From contig NZ_JAMZMJ010000016.1 in the NCBI RefSeq assembly GCF_024714495.1, forward strand, positions 55,505 to 119,504: a stretch of DNA of 64,000 bases. Reading direction: 5' to 3'. The DNA is from Marinoscillum pacificum. GTDB lineage: Bacteria > Bacteroidota > Bacteroidia > Cytophagales > Cyclobacteriaceae. Below, piece by piece: positions 63,880 to 64,000 of this stretch. Under the pieces are notes generated by a model. The model did not search any database and was not told the DNA's origin. It saw only the letters and a list, made by a program, of their open reading frames with translations. A program made the position numbers and the translations under genes. The stretch's first letter is position 1, and each line of letters opens with the position of its first letter.

Positions 63880-64000
63880 GGTCCTGAAATAGGTTGACAC
63901 AAACAGTGTCAAAAATGGATAAACAAGAAAAGTCAAATGACTTGGTAAAATACAAATCAGGCTCAGGTTATCGAGCGTCTTTCAAACATCATGTGGTTTT
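63880..64000 (+). mobile_element. Probable left end of an insertion sequence
   Basis: The sequence from 63880 (GTCCTGAAATAGGTTGACAC) resembles terminal repeats of IS3-like elements, which begin TGTC/GTCC. A perfect inverted repeat TTGACAC-AAACA-GTGTCAA lies at 63894-63912, just before an ATG. The right end is outside the window, so the element and its target duplication cannot be checked. Confidence 0.4.
63915..64000 (+). CDS. 5' end of a gene, possibly transposase
   Basis: An open frame from ATG 63915 runs off the window. Its 28 visible residues (MDKQEKSNDLVKYKSG then SGYRASFKHHVV) are basic and resemble the start of helix-turn-helix OrfA proteins of insertion sequences, but the stretch is too short to prove it. 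Confidence 0.45.
   Translation, partial: MDKQEKSNDLVKYKSGSGYRASFKHHVV

Overview
The window reads as a chromosomal segment of a Bacteroidota bacterium, most likely Cytophagia-like (inference). It is AT-rich, with -7 boxes of the TAnnTTTG type and few Shine-Dalgarno sites. It carries TPR-type sensor kinases, the long PurF paralogue, a DUF3109 protein, many Cys lipoproteins and a multi-gene chemosensory locus. No rRNA, tRNA or CRISPR array was seen.

Layout. 1-6312: the end of one gene, a small unknown gene, then three tandem paralogous TPR histidine kinases. 6313-8364: minus-strand serine hydrolase and gluconokinase. 8536-16426: the distal half of Complex I (nuoH to nuoN) with an unusual repeat tail on NuoI, then a long glutamine-PRPP amidotransferase, a TspO-like membrane protein and an OmpA-domain protein. 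19884-24519: a sulfur-assimilation operon (sulfite reductase, cobA, met8-like, APS reductase). It is preceded by a remarkable leader: a SAM-I riboswitch, two tandem polycysteine micro-ORFs (29 and 34 codons, eight Cys each), and an intrinsic terminator with a competing antiterminator. 24560-32520: mostly minus-strand genes for envelope proteins (di-heme peroxidase, PhoX-like lipoprotein with Gly-X-Y repeats, two 71-residue lipoproteins, a Lys/Glu coiled-coil protein, YceI) and an IscA-type protein, with mce-thiL on the plus strand.

33455-52229 is one large chemosensory locus. It holds two MCPs (one with C-terminal PAS domains), CheW, a SiaC-family protein, a ParA ATPase beside a CheW with a long basic/Pro-rich N-terminus (ParC/ParP-like), CheB, CheA, CheR, three single-domain receivers, two CheC-like proteins and one CheX-like protein, a membrane NIT-HAMP-PAS-HPt-ATPase kinase resembling a transmembrane CheA, and a SpoIIE-type phosphatase. 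The layout suggests two phosphorelay branches plus a Ser/Thr partner-switching branch.

52333-57688 is a minus-strand housekeeping block (pdxA, DUF177, rpmF, fabH, efp, accB, accC). 57743-62277 holds rsmA, mgtE, a 2-hydroxyacid dehydrogenase, greA (with a terminator in its leader), a HIT protein and a GNAT acetyltransferase. The right edge has a lipoprotein with a possible propeller fold and probably the first bases of an insertion sequence.

The strongest candidates for undescribed biology are the SAM-I plus tandem polycysteine attenuator, and the composite chemosensory/ParA/SiaC locus. All family names come from reading motifs; no database search was run.
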